Origin: a bacterium | GTDB lineage: Bacteria > Vulcanimicrobiota > CADAWZ01 | DNA: 5,837 nt | Direction: 5' to 3' | Assembly (NCBI GenBank): GCA_024409025.1 | Contig: JAKSUM010000093.1 | Location: 1-5,837, forward strand | Part shown: positions 1-5,806 of the stretch, in pieces | How the letters are laid out: each line of letters opens with the position of its first letter | Position numbering within the stretch: the stretch's first letter is position 1 | Notes under the pieces: generated by a model | Database searches by the model: none | What the model saw: only the letters and a program-made list of their open reading frames with translations | Told to the model about the DNA's origin: nothing | Translations under genes and position numbers: made by a program

Positions 1-129
1 ACGCAGGTCTTTCACCATCTTGTACGGATGGAGCACGTACGAGCGTATCTGGGAGCCCCACTCGATTTTCTTCTTCTGACCCTCGAGTTCGGCCTGCTTC
101 TCCTGCCTCTTCTTGAGCTCGATGTCAAG
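1..129 (-). CDS. prfB: Peptide chain release factor 2, internal fragment
   Basis: RF2 recognises UAA and UGA stop codons on the ribosome and triggers peptide release. Reading the minus strand from 129 down to 1 gives 43 uninterrupted codons. They contain the hallmark segment [20 protein letters not shown], which in RF2 lies near the C-terminus, downstream of the GGQ loop, and is preceded here by a charged helix ([14 protein letters not shown]) as in the family. The gene runs off the window at base 1, where some 30-40 C-terminal codons would follow. The upstream part, including the GGQ motif, is absent: beyond base 129 the frame loses similarity and a different gene begins on the other strand. 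Codon use differs from the neighbours: by hand count 35 of 43 codons end in G or C, against 34 of 65 in rpmB. I am sure of the family. Whether the fragment belongs to this genome is doubtful. Confidence 0.85.
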
Positions 130-441
130 AAATGTGGCGAATGCAGCGGAATTTGGGTTTCCAACGGCCAGATTGATCAGGCTATCGGAGACGTAAGAAA
201 TATGCCCGTCAGCGCTGAAATTTCTGCTGAAGTAAAGAGCGATGATATCGGCTCTACAGCAGTGGCAGGAAAGTGTCCTGACTGCAACCTTCCTCTTAAA
301 CAGTGGGATAATCTTCCGGCAAACATAAAGGATCTCTATATTGACTACTGCCCCGAATGCGGAGGGCTCTGGTTTGATAAGGGAGAATTCACATCATTCT
401 TCAGAATCTTCAATGATTCTCCTTTTACGTCTGCTAAATAG
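130..441 (+). CDS. zf-TFIIB-type zinc-ribbon protein, 5'-truncated
   Basis: A small protein of the zf-TFIIB zinc-ribbon type, whose members bind zinc through CxxC pairs; the cellular role is generally unknown. One complete ribbon is visible: CPDC, about 20 residues, then [13 protein letters not shown], the typical second knuckle. Before it sits only the second half of another ribbon (CGECSGIW followed by GQID). Its first CxxC pair is missing because the sequence to the left of about base 130 is antisense release factor 2. The open frame continues to an ATG at 28 and to the window edge, but the extra residues are Leu-rich shadow translation of prfB, so I do not accept that start. The true start lies outside this sequence. 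The frame ends in TAG, and a strong terminator lies about 45 bases downstream. Family call is firm; function is not known. Confidence 0.7.
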   Translation, partial: KCGECSGIWVSNGQIDQAIGDVRNMPVSAEISAEVKSDDIGSTAVAGKCPDCNLPLKQWDNLPANIKDLYIDYCPECGGLWFDKGEFTSFFRIFNDSPFTSAK

Positions 442-485
442 AATTTCCTTAATATTCAGCTGATTCACAGAATTTGAATAATATA

Positions 486-518
486 AAAAGGCTTTCCTGC
501 AAATGCGGAAAGCCTTTT
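486..518. terminator. Bidirectional rho-independent terminator between convergent genes
   Basis: Bases 486-497 (AAAAGGCTTTCC) and 507-518 (GGAAAGCCTTTT) form a perfect 12-bp stem around a 9-base loop. A T-run ends the stem on the plus strand, and a run of five T followed by ATAT follows it on the minus strand. It therefore can end both the zinc-ribbon transcript (stop at 441) and the convergent lipoprotein transcript (stop at 538). Confidence 0.9.
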
Positions 519-537
519 ATGTTATTCAAAAATATTT

Positions 538-1506
538 TTATTTTTTCTCTGTGTCTTTTGATTCGGTTTTTGATTCTTCTTTATTGGAATCCTTTGAAGA
601 GTCCGTATCTGCAAGCACGAGGGTTATCTTAGATTCGGATGTTCTTTTGAAGGTCTGATCCTTCATAGCCTGAGCTTCGCCATTTTCGTCCTTCTTGCTC
701 TTCATTTTTATGGTCATGGCTGAGTTCTGCTTGGACACCTTTTCTGTTTTTACAATAATGCCTTCCTTTGTATCAAACAGTATGGTTCCTTCGATCGTGC
801 CTGTCACTGTCGTTGTTATTGACGGGACTTCTTCCTGTCCTTCCTTCGGCTTAGGAGGATTTGTAACCGTCTTCTGAGTCGATTCGGTCTTCTCGGTTAT
901 CTTGGCTACTTTGCTGGTTTTGTATTTTTCATAGCCTGTAAACGTGTAGACTGTTTTTACGTTTACGCTCTGTACGGTGTCATATGGAGGAATTTTGTTG
1001 GAAGTCTCGGTGCTTTTTTCCCAAGTCTGTCCTACTGATATCTGATTGTCGTCGAAGGGGATGAGAGGAATGAATTCCGGAGCTGCCATAGCTGCTGCGT
1101 CTCCTGAGATTTCCGTGCCGTTAAGTTCAGTAAGGACGCCCTTGGCTGTTGACTTTATTGTGAGAACCTGATCGTTCAGATTGCTCATAGGCATTTCCTG
1201 AGTCTTACCGTCTTCGACCTTTGCTATTTTCGCGTTCTTGATTCTATAGTTTGTCTTTCTCTCGTTTTTGTCATTTACATCAAGAATATCTTCTGCGACA
1301 TTGAAAGATATTGTCATTTCCTGGGCTTCTTTGCTGCCGGCATTTTCCATCTGCATCTTTGTTTCGGATGAAAAGTCGTATTCTCTTGAAGCTCCCTTTG
1401 ATGCCTTGTATTCAAAATTAAGAGTCTGAGGCTCTGTGCAGCCGTAAAGAATAGCTGTTGAAAGCAGGGCTGCTCCTGCTATTAAAGTCTTGCTGAGTTT
1501 TATCAC
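538..1506 (-). CDS. Putative lipoprotein of unknown function
   Basis: A 322-residue predicted lipoprotein. Residues 1-22 form a type II signal peptide: positive start (MIKLSK), hydrophobic core, then LYGC with the lipidated cysteine at 23. The mature part is mostly beta-prone, with alternating hydrophobic residues. Phrases such as SVGQTWE (157-163) and GTIEGTILFDTKEGI (236-250) resemble secreted lipoproteins of the DUF6263 kind; I could not test that match. A Pro-rich insert lies near 216-230, and residues 301-322 are a low-complexity Ser/Lys/Glu/Asp tail. The start is GTG, supported by AAGGAG ten bases upstream, and no nearby in-frame ATG would keep the signal peptide. It ends in TAA at the bidirectional terminator. 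rpmB upstream is closed by its own terminator, so this gene is probably transcribed alone, but I see no convincing promoter in 1523-1631. The protein is real with high confidence; its role is unknown. Confidence 0.85.
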   Translation of the reverse strand: MIKLSKTLIAGAALLSTAILYGCTEPQTLNFEYKASKGASREYDFSSETKMQMENAGSKEAQEMTISFNVAEDILDVNDKNERKTNYRIKNAKIAKVEDGKTQEMPMSNLNDQVLTIKSTAKGVLTELNGTEISGDAAAMAAPEFIPLIPFDDNQISVGQTWEKSTETSNKIPPYDTVQSVNVKTVYTFTGYEKYKTSKVAKITEKTESTQKTVTNPPKPKEGQEEVPSITTTVTGTIEGTILFDTKEGIIVKTEKVSKQNSAMTIKMKSKKDENGEAQAMKDQTFKRTSESKITLVLADTDSSKDSNKEESKTESKDTEKK

Positions 1507-1516
1507 TTTTGGGATT

Positions 1517-1522
1517 CTCCTT
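1517..1522 (-). promoter_or_regulatory. Shine-Dalgarno supporting the GTG start of the lipoprotein gene
   Basis: The minus strand reads AAGGAG, followed by ten bases (AATCCCAAAA) and GTG. It decides the non-ATG start at 1506, which also gives the complete signal peptide. Confidence 0.7.
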
Positions 1523-1631
1523 GCCTTTTAGGCTTGCTTTATTCGCCTTTATTACATGGCTTTATGGTTAATTGTATTAAATTCTATTATTTTGTGTTTT
1601 TCCCTTTAAAATATTGCTAAGAGCAAATAAA

Positions 1632-1660
1632 AAGAGTCCGGAAATATTTTCCAGACTCTT
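1632..1660 (-). terminator. Rho-independent terminator of rpmB
   Basis: On the minus strand AAGAGTCTGGAAA and TTTCCGGACTCTT form a 13-pair stem (one U-G pair) with a three-base loop at 1645-1647, followed by TTTTATTTGC. It starts 13 bases after the rpmB stop codon. On the plus strand the same pair is a C/A mismatch and no good T-tract follows, so it works for the minus strand. Confidence 0.88.
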
Positions 1661-1673
1661 AATGTCTGCTTTC

Positions 1674-1871
1674 TTATGCAAGCGTTCCCTTTTTGTTATA
1701 GGTTCTGATGCATCTTGTGCAAAGCTTTACTGTTTTCTTTTCGCCTGAATTGAGCGTAAGAGTGATTTTCTGGATGTTGGGGAGCCAGCGTCTTCTCGTT
1801 CTTCTGTTTGAATGGCTGACGTTGTTTCCGGTCATCGGTCCCTTTCCGCAGTTCTGACAAATTGCTGACAT
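1674..1871 (-). CDS. rpmB: 50S ribosomal protein bL28
   Basis: bL28, a small basic protein of the large ribosomal subunit. The 65-residue product has the family signature [16 protein letters not shown] near the N-terminus, followed by RRRWLPNIQ and a C-terminal CTRC. The cysteine pairs C5/C8 and C51/C54 make this the zinc-binding (C+) form. Length matches the family. The start chosen is the ATG at 1871, because AGGAGG lies eight bases upstream and the family begins here; an in-frame ATG at 1910 would add 13 unrelated residues and has no ribosome site. The gene has a consensus promoter upstream and a terminator right after the stop, so it is a single transcription unit, though transcripts of the upstream kinase could also enter it. 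Many Arg codons are AGA. Very sure. Confidence 0.97.
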   Translation of the reverse strand: MSAICQNCGKGPMTGNNVSHSNRRTRRRWLPNIQKITLTLNSGEKKTVKLCTRCIRTYNKKGTLA

Positions 1872-1878
1872 GGTGTTT

Positions 1879-1884
1879 CCTCCT
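1879..1884 (-). promoter_or_regulatory. Shine-Dalgarno of rpmB
   Basis: A perfect AGGAGG on the minus strand, eight bases before ATG 1871. It decides this start over the in-frame ATG at 1910. Confidence 0.9.
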
Positions 1885-1930
1885 GTGCGATCCGCATGCG
1901 CGGTTGTCATTTTATTTGTGTATCTAAAGC

Positions 1931-1959
1931 ATTATAGCATAAGAGAATTTTTTCTGCAA
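1931..1959 (-). promoter_or_regulatory. Sigma-70-type promoter of rpmB
   Basis: The minus strand carries TTGCAG (1954-1959), a 17-base spacer and a perfect TATAAT (1931-1936), with TGC directly before it, an extended -10 element. Predicted transcription start is near 1924, giving a leader of about 53 bases. The leader holds a short GC hairpin at 1892-1903 (CCGC, four-base loop, GCGG) just before the AGGAGG. The -35 box lies about 20 bases past the kinase stop codon. Confidence 0.88.
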
Positions 1960-1979
1960 GAGTTTTGAGAAGAAAAGAG

Positions 1980-4841
1980 TTAAATGTTTTTCCAGATTAT
2001 TATCTTGTTTTCCGCAGCCGCAGCAAGATATGTTGATCTGCCGTAGTTTTTGACGGTTATTTTGTTTATTCTCTTATCGCTCTCGTATATTATCCTGTTT
2101 CTCTTATTTACAGGATCCCAGAGCCTTATCCTCTGGTCCTGAGATGTTGTTATTATATAGACCCTGTTTGGCGAATAAACGGCTTCATGGAAAGCTCCGG
2201 ACTGTGGATCCGTCAGTTGCCCGACAGGCGTGAGATCCGGAAGCTTTCTCAATATGACGGTTCCGTCCGCATAGCATGCTGCCGCTATTTTATTTCCAGG
2301 TGATATTGATATGTCATTTATTGCGGCTTTATGCTCTGTAAATTTAGCCTGTATGTTTTCGCTGTCTATATGCCATGCATATATTATTCCGTTGCTGTGC
2401 CCTGTAAAAAGTGTCTGGCAGTCATTGCTGAGGCTCATTGCCGTGAGCTGGGTCTTTGAATATTTGAATGTTGACAGAGTGTCGTTGTAAAAGTTGTATT
2501 TTATTATTGTCCCGTCTTCAAAGCCTGCAAGGACTATCGGCTTCGCAGGATGGCATATTACTTTGACAAGCCTTCCTGCGTCTGCAGAAAACTGTCCTGC
2601 CGTTCTGAGATTCTGAGACTCTACGATGTCGCATGCCGATACATTGGAGTTATAGGCTATAATCTCTCCGCCGCCTGTGAAGCTTATTGTCGATATGCCC
2701 TTATATCCCGTATATATGTTTGATACTTCCTTATATGTGTTGAGATCCTTAAGCAGCAGACTGCCGGATGAATCGAGGAAGCATATTTCTTCTCTTACGG
2801 GATGGAATGTGACATTAGATATTCTGTATCTGTGATCCGTCTTTATATAAGGATCCGAGAATAGCGACGCATATTCGGACATCTCGTCTTCTTCAATGAA
2901 TACCGACTGCTCTCTTGATGGCTCGCCTTCTCCGAAAGCATTACGCGGGGCTGATGAAAATGCGCCCTGAAGCTGTCTGTCCGCTTCTGAGTTGCCTGAT
3001 TCGGGATTTTCGGGCTTGTTTTGAAGATTCTGCAGGTAGTCTTTGAGTGAAATCTGCTGTGCAAGCTGCTTTTGCTGAGCTTCCTGCTCTCTCTGTGTCC
3101 TGTTTGGAATTTCAATTGGGGCAGATGGCTGCTTTGACGGTCTTCTTTTTAGATCAATAGGCGCAAACTGCTGTCTGGGATGAAGCTCCACGACTCCTGG
3201 AATCTGCTGCTTCTGTGGCATATCCTTGAATGGGTTAGGGGATTCTGCCTGTTTCTGAGGCCTCTGCTGTATTTCAACAACTCCTGGAATTTGCTGCTTT
3301 TGTGGTATATCCTTTATGCTCTGGGAATTTTCCGTCTGTCTCTGCTGAGGTCTTTGCTGGATTTCAACCACAGAACCTGCAGTCTGCTCCTGCTTCTGTT
3401 GAACAGCTGTCTGCTGAATTGCAGATTGTTCAAAGGATATTCCTGCTGCCTGCTGCATCTGCGTGGGCATGTCTGCAAAATCTGATGATGCTGATTTTAG
3501 CTTTCTTACTGCAAGTTTAAGGGCTGTCAGCATCTCTCCGGCGTTTTGCCACCTTTTATGGTAATCGAGCTCCAGAGATTTAGTTATGATATAGTTTAAA
3601 TCGTCAGGAAGATCCGGTATTACTTCCTTCAATGGCGCAAACTGAAACGGTATTTTGGGAGCTATTCCTGATATAAGCTCATGCATTGTCGCTCCAAGCG
3701 CATACAAATCCGAGCTTGGTATAGGATTTCCGGTATACTGCTCTGGCGGAGCATATCCTACAGTTCCCACTTCAGTCTTTGGATCTGTCGATTCAGGCGA
3801 TATGGATCTTGCTATTCCAAAGTCCACGAGAAATGTCTTGGAATCTTCATTCCTGATCATAATGTTGCCGGGCTTTATATCCCTGTATATGATTGGAGGG
3901 GTCCTGTGATGGAGATAGTCTAATATGTCAAGGACATCCTGTGAAACGGAGAGCACCTGCTCCAAGGGAAGCTTTCTGTCTTTTCTCTGTTTTAGGAGAT
4001 CATTGAGATCCACGCCTGGGACGTAATCCATAACGAGATAGAATCTCTCGTTTTCCTCAAAAAAGTCAATGACTCTCGGAAGATTTGGATGGTTTAAAGA
4101 TGCAAGCAGGGTCGCTTCTCTTTCAAAGCGTTCATTGGCCTCCCTGCTTTCCTGCTCATTGTCGAAATTCTCAATCATTTCCTTGAGAGCCCATCTTTTT
4201 CGCAGACGCCTGTCCTGAACCTCATATATTGCGCCCATTCCGCCTCTTTTTATGGGTCTTATTATCTCGTATCTGTTCTGTACTATTACTGAATTTTTAA
4301 GAGGCTTTGGAGTCTGATGGGTTGGCTGCCTGTTCCTGTCTTGTCTTGGCGGAGGAACCGGCGGCATGCTCTGAGGTGCCGCATTTTGGGGCCTTTGCTG
4401 TGGCTGGACCTGCTGCCTTTGCGGCTGTACCTGCTGGACTGCTTTTTGAGGCCTTTGCTGTGGCTGGTTTTGCTGCTGTGCTTGTGCCGGAGGCTGCTGC
4501 CTCTGCTGTGGGGACTGCTTTTGCTCTGGCATAGGAGGCAGTGGCTGCCTTTGGTGAGCCGCAGCCGGATTCTGCTCTGATGTTGCGGATTTTACGGTTG
4601 CAAATGCGCTGTCTCCGAGCCTTTGCCTCATTCCAAGCAAAGAGCTTGTGTTTTTATAGTCAGATGCGCTCATTTCCGAACGGAATTTTGAAACAGGGGC
4701 CTGCTGAAGCCTCGGCGAATTCCCTGATGATTTCTTTGCATTTACAATTCCGGACAGATCTCCGCCACATAGGCTGCATTTGGCATTAGGAGTGTTCTGC
4801 GGGAAAAGTGCTCCGCATTTTGTGCATTTGATAAGAGGCAT
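1980..4841 (-). CDS. Ser/Thr protein kinase with N-terminal zinc ribbon and C-terminal WD40-like propeller
   Basis: A 953-residue Hanks-type kinase that should phosphorylate Ser/Thr on unknown partners. Domains in order: zinc ribbon with C6/C9 and C22/C25; a disordered linker, about 60% Gln and Pro at 97-180; kinase domain about 190-445; a second Gln-rich linker 455-650 with repeats; seven WD40-like blades about 670-952, with motifs such as DGTII, IRLWD and IIIWK. Kinase residues seen: RGGMG loop at 199-203, ATP-binding K220, helix-C E242, catalytic YRDIKPGN with D321 and N326, DFG 340-342, GTVGYAPPE 359-367. Histidine of HRD is Tyr and the first loop glycine is Lys198; the rest is intact, so activity is expected. 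No transmembrane segment or PASTA repeats are present, so it is probably cytosolic. The start is set by the ribbon; AAAGGA lies 13 bases upstream, rather far. It follows the coiled-coil gene by 104 bases. Very sure of the kinase, fairly sure of the propeller. Confidence 0.95.
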   Translation of the reverse strand: MPLIKCTKCGALFPQNTPNAKCSLCGGDLSGIVNAKKSSGNSPRLQQAPVSKFRSEMSASDYKNTSSLLGMRQRLGDSAFATVKSATSEQNPAAAHQRQPLPPMPEQKQSPQQRQQPPAQAQQQNQPQQRPQKAVQQVQPQRQQVQPQQRPQNAAPQSMPPVPPPRQDRNRQPTHQTPKPLKNSVIVQNRYEIIRPIKRGGMGAIYEVQDRRLRKRWALKEMIENFDNEQESREANERFEREATLLASLNHPNLPRVIDFFEENERFYLVMDYVPGVDLNDLLKQRKDRKLPLEQVLSVSQDVLDILDYLHHRTPPIIYRDIKPGNIMIRNEDSKTFLVDFGIARSISPESTDPKTEVGTVGYAPPEQYTGNPIPSSDLYALGATMHELISGIAPKIPFQFAPLKEVIPDLPDDLNYIITKSLELDYHKRWQNAGEMLTALKLAVRKLKSASSDFADMPTQMQQAAGISFEQSAIQQTAVQQKQEQTAGSVVEIQQRPQQRQTENSQSIKDIPQKQQIPGVVEIQQRPQKQAESPNPFKDMPQKQQIPGVVELHPRQQFAPIDLKRRPSKQPSAPIEIPNRTQREQEAQQKQLAQQISLKDYLQNLQNKPENPESGNSEADRQLQGAFSSAPRNAFGEGEPSREQSVFIEEDEMSEYASLFSDPYIKTDHRYRISNVTFHPVREEICFLDSSGSLLLKDLNTYKEVSNIYTGYKGISTISFTGGGEIIAYNSNVSACDIVESQNLRTAGQFSADAGRLVKVICHPAKPIVLAGFEDGTIIKYNFYNDTLSTFKYSKTQLTAMSLSNDCQTLFTGHSNGIIYAWHIDSENIQAKFTEHKAAINDISISPGNKIAAACYADGTVILRKLPDLTPVGQLTDPQSGAFHEAVYSPNRVYIITTSQDQRIRLWDPVNKRNRIIYESDKRINKITVKNYGRSTYLAAAAENKIIIWKNI
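3195..3371 (-). repeat. Tandem repeat in the second kinase linker (30 and 29 codons)
   Basis: Kinase residues 491-520 and 521-549 are two consecutive copies of a unit that begins VVEIQQRPQ and ends PQKQQIPG. A third, diverging copy starts at residue 550 (VVELHPRQQ). The DNA is also similar, for example around 3189-3230 and 3279-3320 on the plus strand, which points to a fairly recent duplication inside a disordered linker. Confidence 0.85.
4383..4466 (-). repeat. 20-codon repeat in the Pro/Gln linker of the kinase
   Basis: QPQQRPQ occurs at residues 126-132 and again at 146-152, exactly 60 bases apart, with near-identical DNA (plus strand GCCTTTGCTGTGGCTGG in both). The segment between is also Gln-rich. 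This is low-complexity coding sequence, likely expanded by slippage or unequal exchange. Confidence 0.75.
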
Positions 4842-4854
4842 TTTATTTAAAGAA

Positions 4855-4860
4855 TCCTTT
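4855..4860 (-). promoter_or_regulatory. Possible Shine-Dalgarno of the kinase gene
   Basis: AAAGGA on the minus strand, 13 bases before ATG 4841. Spacing is longer than usual and suggests modest translation, but no better start exists: the other upstream ATG is out of frame and soon meets TAA. The 104-base gap is AT-rich; a TTGCAG at its middle has no good -10 box, and no terminator is visible. Confidence 0.4.
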
Positions 4861-4945
4861 GCATATTGGATAATCCGTTATTTCTTCTTTTATTTTTGTT
4901 TGTGATAATCCTGCAAGATAATTATTAAAAGATTACAAAATTTTA

Positions 4946-5704
4946 TTATAAATTTTGGGAGAATTTTTCTGCTTCGGATTTTATCTCTGATGTCTTTTCC
5001 CTATAGGTCTTCATAAGATTGTCAAAATCTCTGCTGTCTTGATTTCGTGTAAATAATCCTGATATTCCTTTCAGGAATAACAGCATCTGGGATTGCATCG
5101 CTATTGCCGACTTTTTTAAGGTCTCCATGGACTTAGGGCATTCCGCATCCGTTATTTCCTGTAATATGGATTCTGCTTTTTTTATGGACTTTTCAATGTC
5201 TTTTGATATCTGTGATTTATTGACGCCAGCTGCTTTTATAAATGATATTTCAGCCTCAAGTGAGGCCTCTCGGGCTTTCTCTTCTATTTTTATTATAGTC
5301 TTTTTCCAGGCTATGAAGTCTTTTGATATGCCTTGGGCATCTTCTTCAATATCGTTTATATACAGCTTTATTGAATCTGACTGCCATTTTATAAACCTGT
5401 AGGCTTCTCTCGCCTGCTTTTCGTTTAAAGCCGAAAATTTTTTAAAATCGTCAGGATCTCCATGCTTTAGATATTCCGCAGATTCTTCAAGGCTCTTTGC
5501 CATTATTTCTCTGCCTTGACGGCTTCTTCTTTTTATCAGGTCAGGAATTTCAGAAACAGCAGGCTTCATATTCCTTATATCATTTGCTATATGAATTATC
5601 TCCTCTTGCGCCTCTTCTCCTTCAATGTAGCCCTGCATCCATTCTGATATGGTTTCTCTTGCTGAATTTGCCTTTTTTAAAACCTCTTCCGTCTCTTTTT
5701 CCAT
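4946..5704 (-). CDS. Alpha-helical coiled-coil protein of unknown function, probably once exported
   Basis: I do not recognise the family. The 252-residue frame is highly charged, rich in Glu, Lys, Ser and Ile, and reads as long amphipathic helices throughout (for example 1-45, 60-150, 165-215, 225-250), with one cysteine (189) and three tryptophans (22, 107, 133). No enzyme motif is visible. The first ATG is at 5704; an AGGA lies 11 bases before it. The same frame upstream of this ATG encodes, across an in-frame TGA at 5759-5761, a convincing Sec signal peptide ending AYA before Glu. So either the gene has lost its export signal by mutation, the sequence carries an error, or the short form from 5704 is made in the cytosol. 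It is the gene directly upstream of the kinase on the same strand, which suggests joint transcription. Stop is TAA. Confidence 0.7.
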   Translation of the reverse strand: MEKETEEVLKKANSARETISEWMQGYIEGEEAQEEIIHIANDIRNMKPAVSEIPDLIKRRSRQGREIMAKSLEESAEYLKHGDPDDFKKFSALNEKQAREAYRFIKWQSDSIKLYINDIEEDAQGISKDFIAWKKTIIKIEEKAREASLEAEISFIKAAGVNKSQISKDIEKSIKKAESILQEITDAECPKSMETLKKSAIAMQSQMLLFLKGISGLFTRNQDSRDFDNLMKTYREKTSEIKSEAEKFSQNL

Positions 5705-5797
5705 AAGAACGGATGTCCTGCCGGCTTTTCCTGTTTCCGCATATGCGCATAATGGCAGTCATATCGCTATTATTGCCGCAATAAGTATTTTAATTAT
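5705..5797 (-). pseudogene. Signal-peptide coding segment interrupted by TGA
   Basis: In the frame of the coiled-coil gene, codons from 5797 down read IIKILIAAIIAI, then TGA (5759-5761), then LPLCAYA and ETGKAG, running into the Met at 5704. This has the n-, h- and c-regions of a Sec signal peptide, with a signal peptidase I site after AYA (5738-5746). The place of the start codon holds ATA (5795-5797), just after GAGGGG (5801-5806), which resembles a ribosome site. Both ATA and TGA could come from ATG and TGG by a G-to-A change. Read error, nonsense mutation or a rare ATA/ATT start with readthrough are all possible. Confidence 0.55.
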
Positions 5798-5806
5798 TTT
5801 CCCCTC

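Noticed and set aside
1523..1631. Promoter of the lipoprotein gene
   Set aside because: The region is AT-rich with several weak -10-like strings such as TACAAT, but none has a -35 box at a proper distance.
1872..1910. N-terminal extension of bL28 from the in-frame ATG at 1910
   Set aside because: It adds 13 residues not found in bL28, has no ribosome site and starts only about 14 bases after the predicted transcription start. AGGAGG supports ATG 1871.
3180..3520. Plus-strand frames with Leu-rich repeats opposite the second linker
   Set aside because: The repeats are the complement of the VVEIQQRPQ units of the kinase, which has clear domain support.
4380..4520. Regular CTG-rich repeats that could suggest a CRISPR array or satellite
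   Set aside because: The repeats are in frame, lack unique spacers of constant length and encode the Pro/Gln linker.
4307..4580. Plus-strand open frames rich in Leu, Ala or Val opposite the kinase linker
   Set aside because: They are the antisense of Gln/Pro-rich codons, which rarely give stops. No ribosome sites or family features are seen.
5127..5706. Plus-strand frames opposite the coiled-coil gene
   Set aside because: They are antisense shadows of the long helical frame, with no ribosome sites or recognisable domains.
5705..5797. TGA reassigned to an amino acid in this organism
   Set aside because: More than 1,500 codons in the three long genes contain no in-frame TGA, and Trp is encoded by TGG. 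A single TGA is better explained by mutation or a sequence error.
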